Below, in pieces: positions 12,179-22,711 of a stretch of 64,000 nt of DNA; the stretch's first letter is position 1, and each line of letters starts with the position of its first letter. The DNA is from Allodiplogaster sudhausi (taxonomy: Eukaryota; Nematoda; Chromadorea; Rhabditida; Diplogasteridae): NCBI GenBank assembly GCA_945643635.1, contig CALZFC010000045.1:2636001-2700000 (forward strand), in the 5' to 3' direction. A program made the translations under genes and the position numbers. Below the pieces are notes generated by a model. The model did not search any database, was not told the origin of the DNA, and saw only the letters and a list, made by a program, of their open reading frames with translations.

Positions 12179-13673
12179 ATAGAAAAAGAAAGGCGAGTGA
12201 ACGTGCACATTTCTTCACCTTTTCTTCATGTCAGACTACTCCGATGGAAATGCAAATGAGCTTTCGTCTTCCTTTGTAGCAGCCGCCCAAGTCAGGACAC
12301 CACCCCACTTTTCAACTCTTTTTTCACTCTAAACATTTTGGGATAACTAATCGAGAAATCGCCTCCCCCATATATATTGCGGTATCTTCCATAAATGTAC
12401 TTCCATATAACGTACTTTCAACGTGTAAACCACAGTGCGGATGCACAGAAAAGTACTGAATCGAATTTCTCCCATCCTTTCCTCCGATTTCTCTACAACG
12501 CTATCTCCTTCAAACTTCGATTCCTCATCACTAGATCATCACCAGTTAGACACTTGTTTCACATGGTTTATATGCCGTAAAGTCTTTTGGCGAAGCGCTT
12601 TCGCTCCCACACTTTACGGCCTCCCTCCCCTGCTCGCTCACCGCTACAGCCATAATCCCCGTTAACATTCGATGCTTCTGAAGCTCGACGCACAGTCGCG
12701 CTGTTAGAAGCCAAATCACTAACGACCACCTTCTTTTCTTTTCTCTCTCTAAAACACACCTTCGCTCTCTCTCTCCCTCTCTTTCTCTTCCTTTTTCCTA
12801 TTTCTCTATCTCTGTCACTCTCTCTTTCTCGACCCTCCCTCGCTTTCCACATTTGTCAGCAGGAATCATTCGTGAATATAAAAGGTCCGCAAGATCCGCC
12901 CCCTACATTCAGAAATAGCTGGCAACCATTCTGTTATCTATACTATTTTCATCTCAAAACTGAAAGGAAAGCAAAAGTTCATCGACGACTTCTTCATTCG
13001 TCCTCATTCTTCACAGATTCGGAATGGCCGCACCATCTATAGAGATGGATTCCTGACCCAGAAGGCATCACTAACTTTCAATCCAGATCCTTCCCTTATT
13101 AGGCAATCGTAGATCTACTCATGCAAGCCCTTGTCTTGAGAAACGATCTATGAAACGACCACGAATAATCGGCATCTTTCGATCGCTTGACAGCTGAAGA
13201 TCAAAATGCCCGTTATTCGCGGTCGTTCTGAGAACTGCATTTCGCATTCCGCACGCAGAATCTTTGTTTTCCTAACCCAGTTCAGACCCGAATGGCATGA
13301 TCACACTGCCCACGTCCGTCTATCTGAGGATGGCCAAGTTTCCAGGTGATGGAAGTTCCTTGCACGGAAGAGAAACTGGTCTTCCTTAGATGGATGGAGG
13401 GAAGGCTCATGCTAAACGATATCCCTGCCCTCTCTCCCCTAGCTTTTTTTCTTTCTGCCTTTCACATACCGTCCCATGGCTTGCGTCTTCCTCTGAAGTC
13501 CTCATCCACAACGGGAGACGCCTTCTTGTCTCGATCAGTTCCCTCTACTTGTCCTCCAATCACCGATTCTACCAGAGGAGCCAAGAAGTACCTAAACAAG
13601 TCAGTTCATAGCCAACGACATTAGAAGCTGCCCTGTTCGAAAGAACACAGAGAAGCAGGGATAAGGAGGGAGC

Positions 13674-13712
<39 letters not shown>

Positions 13713-14265
13713 ATAAGTAACAGAGAGATGATAGAGATACAAAGTTTTGTCTTAAGGTTACAGAGAATTCTTTTTTTTAAGCAGGGAAATATTCTGATTC
13801 TGTGAATTATCCCGTAAAGAACGCAGAGACTAAGAGGGGTGATAGCCCGTGACCAGGGATGTCCAAAGCGGGCCGAGCCCGGGCCCGGCCCGAGATTTTG
13901 AAAATAGGTCCCGCGCCCGGGCCTGGTTTTGGACATCCCTGCCCGTGACTCACCCATCACACGACGAACACGCCCAGATGGCCGCGTAGTAGCCGGCAGC
14001 AGCAGCAGAGACGCAAAGGGCAAGTGTAAGGACACTGCAAGTAACTATCTAGGCTTAGACAGAATGGGCACTTCAATATGGTTACAAAGTTATTGAAGGG
14101 ATGCAGATGAAAAACGAATGGGAAGAAATAGTTCGGAATATCTGAGAGGGCACCGTACCCCAATCCGAGTGGGGCGAGCAGCAGAGCGAAGAGGCAGACG
14201 GGCACGGCTGCGAGCAGAGTCCGTTCATCATTGCGAAGCCGCTGCAGCAACGCCGCCCAGTCCAT
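5333..14265 (-). CDS. SNX14: Sorting nexin 14 (PXA-RGS-PX-PXC membrane protein)
   Basis: SNX14 proteins are ER/endolysosomal membrane proteins acting in lipid and autophagic traffic. Exon 1 (14159-14265, MDWAALLQRL..) and exon 2 (13954-14034, ..CVSAAAAGYYAAIW) give two N-terminal membrane segments. The PXA domain lies on exons at about 11765-11891 (VNESLETLAEELLEQYVNNW), 11520-11670, 11280-11370, 11040-11130 and 10620-10930 (ELLTHSVLLPLLDVIADPDT). The RGS-like domain runs from about 10533 to 9833 (ILVDPRLFSMFRIYLSD to WEHVVPFCQSENFLGWL). An acidic linker lies near 9000-9200. The PX domain is at about 7800-8190 (RYTEFFVLEGKLNEFHE). The C-terminal nexin domain is at about 5333-7650, with MVRRMPGRLLTRERGQHLRP and, near the end, PCLNKQLSYVLLDRI. 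These match SNX14 positions remembered from the human protein. Exons between 12 and 13.9 kb were not resolved. TE insertions sit in two introns. Confidence 0.88.
5474..5519. repeat. GA microsatellite at an SNX14 splice acceptor
   Basis: (GA)n with a few interruptions on the plus strand, that is (CT)n in the SNX14 transcript, forming the pyrimidine tract directly upstream of the last-exon acceptor at about 5471. Confidence 0.85.
5755..8012 (-). repeat. Segment of SNX14 that was tandemly duplicated (intact copy)
   Basis: This is the counterpart of 1-1845, in direct orientation and offset by about 5.7 kb at its left end. It is longer because it carries a 438-bp TTAA-flanked insertion at 6910-7347 and lacks the deletions seen in the other copy. 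Identity is high in both exons and introns, so the duplication was genomic, not RNA-mediated. Confidence 0.8.
6910..7347. mobile_element. TTAA-flanked non-autonomous element (piggyBac-like)
   Basis: A 438-bp insertion is bounded by TTAA on both sides (6906-6909 and 7348-7351). Its ends are short inverted repeats, AGGAGGCC on the left and the complement of GGACCTCCT on the right. The paralogous site in the SNX14 pseudocopy at about 1192-1205 reads straight through with a single TTAA, so it is an empty site. TTAA specificity is the hallmark of piggyBac transposases. No coding capacity is seen. It sits in an SNX14 intron about 20 nt upstream of the acceptor of the MVRRMPG exon. Confidence 0.75.
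12121..12175. repeat. GA microsatellite
   Basis: Nearly pure (GA)n of about 50 bp in an SNX14 intron upstream of the PXA exons. Confidence 0.9.
13854..13941. mobile_element. 88-bp hAT-type MITE with 8-bp target duplication
   Basis: The terminal inverted repeat is 14 bp and perfect (CAGGGATGTCCAAA at the left, its complement at the right). It is flanked by an exact 8-bp direct repeat, CCCGTGAC, at 13846-13853 and 13942-13949. The interior is a GC-rich palindrome. CAG-type ends with 8-bp duplications are typical of hAT elements. It lies inside intron 2 of SNX14, and one copy of the duplication overlaps positions +5 to +12 of the splice donor GTGAGTCACGGG (donor starts at 13953). Confidence 0.85.
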
Positions 14266-14894
14266 CACCGGGCGGCCGGCACAACTTGTCTCAATAGTAA
14301 ATAGTAGTACAGGGTAATACGATTGTTTGGAAGGGAATTCAACTAACTAAATGAACTGGAAACGTACACTCCAGCTATCGTCTCCAGCAATTAGGCAAGT
14401 TTACAATAGATATCTGATGGTTTAAACCTCGCTTCGCAGAAATAAATGAGATAGCCAAAAGAGACTCTTTTATTTCCTCGGATAACGAGCATAACAACAA
14501 TAGATATTCAACACACAAACACAACAAATAAGATGAGACCCAGTGGTAACTTTTTTTCTCCTGAGCATTATCATTAAACAATCAAAAAGTCCGCTCTACA
14601 ACGAATTGTTGACAACGTCAATAATCAGTATTCCTACTCTGTTTATACCGGCGCTTTTTCGATTCGAGACGACGCGTGTTAACAGGGAACTCGACAGGTT
14701 TCACCTGGAATCACTCAAATGTTCTTGAATTCAGGGAATAATTTATATTCCCTCTTTCGATAATATGAAGTGGTTCAGAAAGTTCTCATCATTCGCCCTT
14801 ATAACAGAGTGACCAAATTGTCAGAGTTGCACGAACTTCTAATAGTTCAAAAGATGCGCTGCTGTTTCCAAAGGCATCTTGGAAATCACAACAC
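14266..14894. other. Intergenic region between NOA1 and SNX14
   Basis: About 630 bp between the NOA1 stop codon and the SNX14 start, both on the minus strand. It must hold the NOA1 3' end and the SNX14 promoter or trans-splice site. No specific element could be recognised. Confidence 0.4.
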
Positions 14895-17800
14895 TTAGAA
14901 TAGATAATAGAAAGTGACAACCTTGTAAAAGTCAGTTCCAGGAATGCGATGTCCTCTAAGCAATGCCGCGTATGGAAGAATGGGCGGTGATCGGATTGCC
15001 AGTCCTCGAGCTCCCGGAACGGACGCCTCCACGTCAACCTGTTGTACAAAGCTATTAGTATCATGCACAAATATTAACACAAAATATATAAATAGCTTGA
15101 CGTATTCCTACTGCAGACGTTTTGAATGTAAAAAAAGACGCAAAATGGTTGAGGAACACAGGTGCTGACCGTTCCAGCATGAGTAGAGATCACAGCCCAG
15201 CCAACGGAAGAGAAGACAACGTCAGCTGCGCCCATCAAATTGCCTTCTGCAAGATAACTTTTGATCCTAACCGTACTCAGCAGATATCTTTTTTCAAACA
15301 TGCATCTTTTCGTCTTCATTTCGTGCACTTCTGCATGTCAACAAAGTCTATCCACTGACCTTTTTCGACAATCAGCTGCTTCATCTGCTCAGTTGGCTCG
15401 ACTCGAAAGTGCCTAGACTCCATTGGAGGGAGATGCGCCAGCCTCTCCCGGTCTAAGGAGGGCACTACGAGGGCCCCTGGGGAAGTTCGTGGAGATGATG
15501 AAGAAGGCACTCTCAGGTGCTTCTTCAGGAAGTCTTCTGCCTCCGATGTCTCCAGCGTGTTCAGTGGCAACTCATCACTCGCGAAAACCGTCACCTGGCA
15601 TGAAGCTTCGTTTTAAACGGAAACTCAATTGCCACTTACTATTATTTAGCAAAGCAAAGTAAGCTTATCAAACGCCATATTATTGTTATCGCTGACATAA
15701 ATGGGTCTCTTCCTCTCGGCTGCTTTGATATCCAGTCTGGCAAGGCCGCCAATGAGAAGAGTCCTTCCGGGTGCGAGAATCGCAGTACGAGGCAAGACAA
15801 GTCGACGGGGAACCACCGCCACCAGCTCGGGCAGAGTCAACATGTCCAGAAGCTACAGAAACCAACATTAAGTATGCTGTGTAAAGCTAAGTGAATCTAG
15901 GAAATATCTCACGAAAGCTGAGGAAAAAGCAGGGGCAAGTTAGAAAAAAGCAGAGGCAACTTAGAAACTCATTTAACTTCGGAACACTATATTGGTAATG
16001 AAATTTGTATAAGGAATCTATCAACGGGCAGCCGCTTAAATAACAACTGCTACAAATAATACCTATAAATAAATCAACTTTAAACATATATATAGTATCA
16101 CACAAAACAGAAATTGACCTGGTCTTCATTGACCGTTCCAGGTGTGTCATAACACCATGCTCCTTTGGTAAATATTGGATCATCCAGCGACCACGTTCGA
16201 CTGCAAAATTTACAAATTATTAGCAGCGCAAAATTTACAAATTATTAGCAGAGCATGGCTATAAAAAAGTGAGTTGAATGGCGCAGTTAAGGCATCACAG
16301 TGGAGCAAAAAGCAAGTAGGAACATATTCAGAATATATTATGGTAAAAAAATATTCAGAATATAATATAATGAAGAACATATTTTCGTACCTCCTTGCGC
16401 CATCTGAATCTTGTTCTCCATCAGAAGCTGGGCTAACAATTGCCGAGAAGGCAACCGGCTGTAGCTCATCTTCTTGCTCCTAAAAATCAAATTACAGACT
16501 GTAGCAGAGGTTTCTTATAATAACAGTAAAAGAAACAACAGCTTTTCTTCACAATCAAAAGTCGACTATAATTACATGAATAAAGACCGTAAACATTTCT
16601 TTTTAAATTAGGGTTTCGGGTAATAGAAAGGCCATTTCAAGGATTAAAATCTCAATAAGGCTACCAATTAACCGTGTAAAAATTGCTTCTAAAATGACAA
16701 TTTCCTGGGGACGATGTAAGCACAACGCTTAAGGGGGATGTTTGAACAGAGATAAGAATCCCCCTCCATACCTTGAAGGTGCTCTCGACGGGATCGATGA
16801 GAACAGCAAACTGGGGGTCGCCCGTCTCCTGGAGAGATCGCTTGCGTGCGTAGTTCTCCTTGAGCATCCAGGCGCGACGAGAAAGAAGTCTCCTTCTTCG
16901 TAACTCGAGGCGGTAGGAAGAGGGTCGCATCACGGGGAACTTCAGCAGCGACAACTGAAAGCAATTACTATTTATACTAATTTAATATAAATTTAGTTGA
17001 ATTGAAAGATTTAAAAAAAAGAACTTGTAAACACTACAATCCTTCATTTCTAGAGCATTTCATGCAATATATATTTTTGAACAGAACAATCATGAATATA
17101 AAAAGGAAGGAATAAGTCAATGTAGGCAACATCCATATAAGCCATGTTAAATGCGGTCAGAAAGCGAATGGAAATAGCAGCAGCAAACGAAAAAGGAAAC
17201 TGATGCCTGAGCAAATAGACACTGTTGGTTCAGATAAATGCTTTTACATCATTTCATTTCCATTTAAAGCCATAAGAAGAACTATCATCAAAGCAAGTTT
17301 GAACTGGTCAAATTTGAGCAAGAACCCTACCGTAGTCCCTGGCCAAACACTTGTCGTTGCACGCTCAACAATGTCAACTGCACGCACTTTACAAAGATCA
17401 GAAGAGAGTAGAGTGTTGAAGAGAGTCCTGCAATCAAAGAACATGTTTCAGTCTAGGAAACAGTCACTAATTGTATACGTTGTGTATATTATAATTAGGA
17501 CGGACAATGAAGCAAAACTCACGACTTCCCAGCATTCGTACATCCAACCAGATAAACATCATCTCGAATGTTGTTCTTGATATTCGTCCACTTCATGTGG
17601 ATCTCCTAGAGCACGAATAGAACACTCAGTAAAGTTTCTAGGTGGAAGAAATAACCCTGAGATTGTTAAGAATTATACTGTGGCATAAATTTTACGATTT
17701 GAAAAGAAATAGTGAAAAGAAACAACAGACAATATTAAAACGCTTACTGTAATCAGATCCTCGACACCGTAGCCAGTCTTAGCGCTGACGAGCGCAGTGT

Positions 17801-20800
17801 GGAGGATGTTGAAGGCATCTCGGTAGCCTGCTTCTCCTATCGCCCTCTCCACAGCAATCTTGATTCGCTTCAAGTAACCGCACTTGGCATCCGGCGGCAG
17901 AAGGTCCACTTTGTTCGCTGAAATTCAACAAAGGCACTGTCATGCAAATTGCGGTTAAGAGGGTATACCAGCATGATTATATAAAAACTTATCAGCCAAA
18001 AAGATCAAATGATACAATTAGAAACGGCTTGAATGAATGCACACTCACCAACAACAATCATGGGCTTGCCGCGTCCAATGATGTGCGGGAGGGCGCGGTG
18101 GATGCTGCCAGGTAAGTCGAGAACATCCACCACGAGCACAATCAACACCTAGCACCGTTATCTTCTCGTTTTACATATTTAACAGTTCACTTTGATGCAA
18201 TTTTCCGATAAGAAAGAAATATCTGGGTATAAAACCAACTATTACAACATATCATAATTGATTAATTAGAGGATATATAATGGCATTCCTTAACGGAGTT
18301 ATCTGGGGAATAATCCGCCTATTTTATTTAGTAAGCGGATCAATTAATCTTATGTGAAATAATTCTCAGAATGGTTCCTTTAAAAGACACTCTGATTTCG
18401 GAATGAAACCTCTTGCCGGCCGCGTAGCTTCGACATCATCGACGCGTAATCGACTGGGCAGACATTCACGGTTGGCTGGAAAGGAGGAAGAGCATTCTCA
18501 CTCTTCAAACACATCTACCACAATCCAAATGCAACCCTTATGTAACCCCAAAGCAAGATAGACCTCTTCAGATGAAATCTAACTTACAACTAGAGCAATT
18601 TGGCAGTGATAAGTTAAGTCTAAAAATTTAGTCGAAGTCAAACATTCGAGTTAGGCTCTTAATTTAAGAGAGCACAAACTAGAAATCGGTGATGTTTAAT
18701 GAGATGGCATCTTCGGCAGAGCACCGGATCCACCGACGCTGCCGGATTCCGCTTCCATTTTCTTCTCTTTGCCTGGCGTTCTTGTACTGCGAACGTCAGA
18801 GGCGACAAGTAGCCCGGGAGTGCGTCATCCTAAACGAATGGGAAACAATGTTATATTCTTGTAGAACTTTTTATTGATTTCTACGGAAGAATGTCTTTTC
18901 ATCAAAAAAAAAGAATGCACTGTATTTTATTGTATTGATTTAGTTGATGCTTCGACTAACACAGGGATAACCCCTTCCAGTTTCATACAAATTTTAAGGT
19001 GAAGAAATCCCCCATCAAAGGGAATAAGGGGTCTGCTAATGTAAGCAGCAACGCATACATCGAATGCGTCTCCTTTTCAACCGTACGCCCCGTACTCTCC
19101 CTGGAATTGACGACTCTACTTCAGTTGCAACAAATTGTTCTGAAGCACTTTTTTCCGAAATGATATTTTCTCAGCAAAGACAAAAATGAATACCATCTTA
19201 CCGTGCAGTGAAAATTCGCACCACATCCGCCGCATTTCTGCTCGGACTTGAGTGTGGAAACGTCGACAAGAGAAGATTCTTCGATGTCGTCCTCTGTCAT
19301 GGAACCCTCGCCATCGTCCGGCTACGATAAGGAAAATGTCCCTTTAACTATTTTTTTCTTTTAATTTATCTCCAACATTTAGAGACAGAGAAAACGAGAT
19401 AGAGAGAACGCGAGAAAAGTAGTTGAACACCGTAAAAAAAACCTCGCTAGTAGTCTGGCCCGGCAACTGGAAGTCGATTGTCTCAATGGCGTCCTCGGCA
19501 CCGAAGACCTCTCGAGTGTTCCTTGAAACAGAACAGTTGATCAGATTCTGACATTTAACAATAGTAGCAGTAAAATGCCAACATTTTCAACTCCTCTTCT
19601 TCGTCGGGTAGATCAGAAATGGTTCCAGCCGTGTACTCGTCCACGTACATGTTCCCAGAAATGAAGAAGCCCTGATCACGATGATCATCTTCATCATCAT
19701 TCTTCTTCATAAACTCTTGTCCCTGAAACTGCGTCATTTTAGAAAATTTTCAAGCCGCCTGAAAGTAACAGAATAAAAAATAGAACACAAAGATATTTCT
19801 AAATGTAAAACATAGTATTACTATCAAAGAAATGCCCCAAATTAAAGGATAAAAGAAACGAGACATTCTTAAATGTGATCGTGCGAAGAAACATACCTCT
19901 AATAGCTCTTCTTGTCCTTCTTGAATGCTCCCTTCCTCTGCACGAAACGGGAAGGCATTGATGGCTGCGCGATCCTGCATTTGGGCTATCTATGTTCTCT
20001 CACATAAGTAGCTGCCAGTACATTTATGAAATTAAATCGGAATCAATAACAATGACGATTAAGAATAATAGATGTCAACTCCAACCTGATCTTCTCTGTT
20101 CTGTTCTTCTTGGATGGCTTGCTGAGTGCGTTGCTTGGTTTCTTGTCTGATTTGTTCCCTTCTCGCATGCACTCTCTCGAATGCTTCGCGGTTTGCACTG
20201 CAAGCGAGAGCCATTTAATCGATGTTCAAGTACACCTCTAAGGAACCAGGGTGGTGTAAGCTAAAACACGAGTTCTAGTAAAATTGAAGACAAAACCATG
20301 ATGGGATGAGCACGAGTAATTACTAAAAAAAAAAAAATGATTGCCAACTTGACGAGTCTCTCGGCGACCTCAGATGCTCCCTTCCACAGCGCGAGTTCTC
20401 TCTGCTCCTCTTGCTCTACTCCGGCTGCCAGTCTTGCCCGTTCAAAGTCAGCGAGTCTTCTATGCAACTCGCGCACTTTCTCAGTTCTCGAGTGTGGAAA
20501 GGCAGAGATCTCCTGAGGAAGACAATGATAAGGGAGCAACAAGGGTGGCACAGTATTTTAGTGAGTTAGAAAGCATGGAAATGTGCTTGGTTTGCCTCTA
20601 ACAAAGTATTCAACAACAAAAAAATGTCACAAGAAGAACATTGGGCCAAAAGAAAAAGCCGATCTTGAAAACGATGTGAAATATTATAAAATAAAATTTA
20701 AAAAATACTTCAGACACCTGTCGCTGGAGATCGTGTCTGTGTTTCACTCTCCGCTTTCCTCTCCATTCCGTAGACACTGCTCTCACTGAGGTTGACGGAA

Positions 20801-20855
20801 TAGAAAACAAGCGTGGAGAGTAGCGGAGAAAGGAGGAAGTCGAATGGAGCAACAT
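14895..20855 (-). CDS. NOA1: NOA1, circularly permuted mitochondrial GTPase
   Basis: NOA1 is a mitochondrial GTPase needed for small mitoribosomal subunit assembly. The first exon (20855, [19 protein letters not shown]) is rich in Ser/Arg without acid residues, like a matrix-targeting peptide. Charged helical exons follow (20090-20550, 19560-19980). Next comes the treble-clef zinc region, with [10 protein letters not shown] (about 19200) and CRRCHLIKH (about 18700). The GTPase motifs appear in permuted order: [11 protein letters not shown] (about 18120), G4 ANKVD (about 17910), G5 SAKTG (about 17785), G1 GCTNAGKS (about 17530), G2 region [11 protein letters not shown] (about 17340) and G3 YDTPGT (about 16150). 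The C-terminal exons include [16 protein letters not shown] (about 15200) and [20 protein letters not shown] (about 14950). Introns are short. The start lies about 100 bp downstream of the PIGP stop, suggesting an operon. Confidence 0.88.
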
Positions 20856-20884
20856 CAGCTTTTGTGTTTTTCTATTTATAATCG

Positions 20885-20940
20885 TCCTCTACGCTCTCTC
20901 TCTCTCTCTCTCTGTGTCTCTCTCTCTCTCTGTCTCTCTC
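20885..20940. repeat. CT microsatellite filling the PIGP-NOA1 spacer
   Basis: (CT)n with TGT interruptions occupies more than half of the roughly 100-bp gap between the PIGP stop codon and the NOA1 start. Confidence 0.85.
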
Positions 20941-20954
20941 CTGCTCTCTTCTCT

Positions 20955-21849
20955 TCACTCGTCCTTGAAGTCGTGAGTCACTTCCTGAAATAAATGAATA
21001 ATTCGAGTGAATTTTGAAACATGAATGAACATTGATATTATATAAATGAATAACAGAAACAATGAGAACAAAGATCTCGCTGAACAATCAACGAATACTT
21101 GGTCACAATTAGAAAGTCGTTGCAGTAGGAAAGTGCTAATAGCACCAAAAGTAATCATTGTCATTAAAAACTCAGAACTGCAAAAAACCTCAACAGTGTC
21201 GAATATTCCGCGAAAGACAATAACGTTCCTGAGGAAGACGCCGAAAACGTAGAGAACAATGAGAACAGGAAGAAGCAGCGGAAGAGCAACTGCCCAGAAC
21301 TTGGCCGGCACGTAAGTGATTCCTGAACCGGTCACAACTTCCGCCATTAGCAATTCTAAGCATCTCATTATAAAACACCTATTACAAATAAAGCGTTCGC
21401 TAGAACAAGAAGTAATTTCCTTTAGTTTCAAACGATAAAACTATATCCAACCGTATTCTTCAAGAATGCACGTCGGCACCCAGAGCCAGATGAGGTAGAT
21501 GGGAATGAAGAGCCAGCCAATGATGTAGATGACGAAGCCGAAGAGAGCGCGGGAGGGGTGCGGATTCGGAGTGGGGATGTCCTCGATGGGAGTGGCCGAG
21601 GAGAGGGGAGACAACGCCGAGGTGGCCTTAGAGGGAGTGGGCACGCAGGCAGCTGTGGACGAAGAGGTGGATTCTGATGGCGGCGGAGTTACGAGTGGAA
21701 CACGGAGCTGAAGGAAATCTTATTTACCATGAATAAACAATAATCATGAATAAAGCACAGATATGATCTTAACAGCTTTCTTGATTCAGAAAATAAAACC
21801 AATCACGAAATTAAAAACGTGCCTGTTCTTGCGTGGACTTCCTTGGCAT
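20955..21849 (-). CDS. PIGP: PIG-P, subunit of the GPI-GlcNAc transferase
   Basis: PIG-P is a small two-pass ER membrane subunit of the complex that starts GPI-anchor synthesis. Four exons are inferred. The first is a short one from 21849 (MPRKSTQEQ). The second, about 21450-21710, has a Ser/Pro-rich leader, then HPSRALFGFVIYIIGWLF and LIWLWVPTCILEEYG. The third, about 21189-21317, carries ITYVPAKFWAVALPLLLP, the diagnostic YxPxKxWAVALP motif, plus the second membrane helix. A last short exon ends EVTHDFKDE then TGA. Phases agree throughout if intron 1 uses a GC donor (CAG followed by GCACGT); no in-frame ATG exists in exon 2, so an upstream exon is required. Human PIG-P has a similar two-helix layout but a longer tail. 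Confidence 0.85.
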
Positions 21850-22711
21850 CACGGGCCGTACAAAAGCATCAGCACGACAAGATAAAGTGGCAGACAGGGA
21901 AGGGTGACTGAAACAGTCAGGCACACTCTAATAACTCGCTGAAAAAAACTGCGAGAAACGGAGCATGAACAAAGGTAAAGCATATATTCACTCCGTGGAT
22001 TGTATTTGAACGCGGCATTGAGTCCGGCAGAGCGCCCATTCATCGTTGGGTCACACCAGTCAAACTTACCCCATTTCTCTCTCTCTCTCTCTCTTTTCAT
22101 TGTTTTTCTTTATCCATGTATTTTTCTAATCTCTTTCGCGCGCTCTCTCTGTTGTCGCGGGGTCCTACTTCCCATGCTGCAAGTAAATACATACATATCG
22201 TGGAGCACACATTCAAGAGTTGTCGGCCAAGCCGAGCCATGGCTTCGCCAGCATGCAACAGGATCCTGATTGTACCGCAACCTCTTTATTTCATAAAACA
22301 AGCAAGTTAGTGTCGTAGTGGATCAGTGACGGTAGATCGCCCAATAGTCATTACGCGTATTAATATCACAAAATCAAATTATTTCATGTTAAAAGAGTAG
22401 CAACTGCTATTATTGACTGCAACAGCAATAACAATTCAAGCATCAGATTCTGGCGTAATGCAAGCATATTCGCCCTATAGCAAAAATAGGTAACAGTTGA
22501 GCAAAGCGAATACCACATGACAGGGCCCGCATAAATAAGTAGAATAAAAGCGACTTCTTCCTCTCACAATGTACCATTCGCCATAATTTCTCTCTCTCTC
22601 TCTCTCTCTCTGTCCGTCTTTCTCGATCTTTCTCTCTCAACCACAGTTCCCTCTACCACCCCTCGTCTCTCTCTCTCTCTCTATCTTTCTTTCTTTCTCT
22701 CTTTGTTCCCC
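21850..22711. other. Intergenic region between WASHC1 and PIGP, CT-rich
   Basis: About 860 bp without a supported gene. It has CT microsatellites at about 22077-22096, 22590-22612 and 22664-22702. The WASHC1 3' end and PIGP 5' signals must lie here. Confidence 0.4.
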
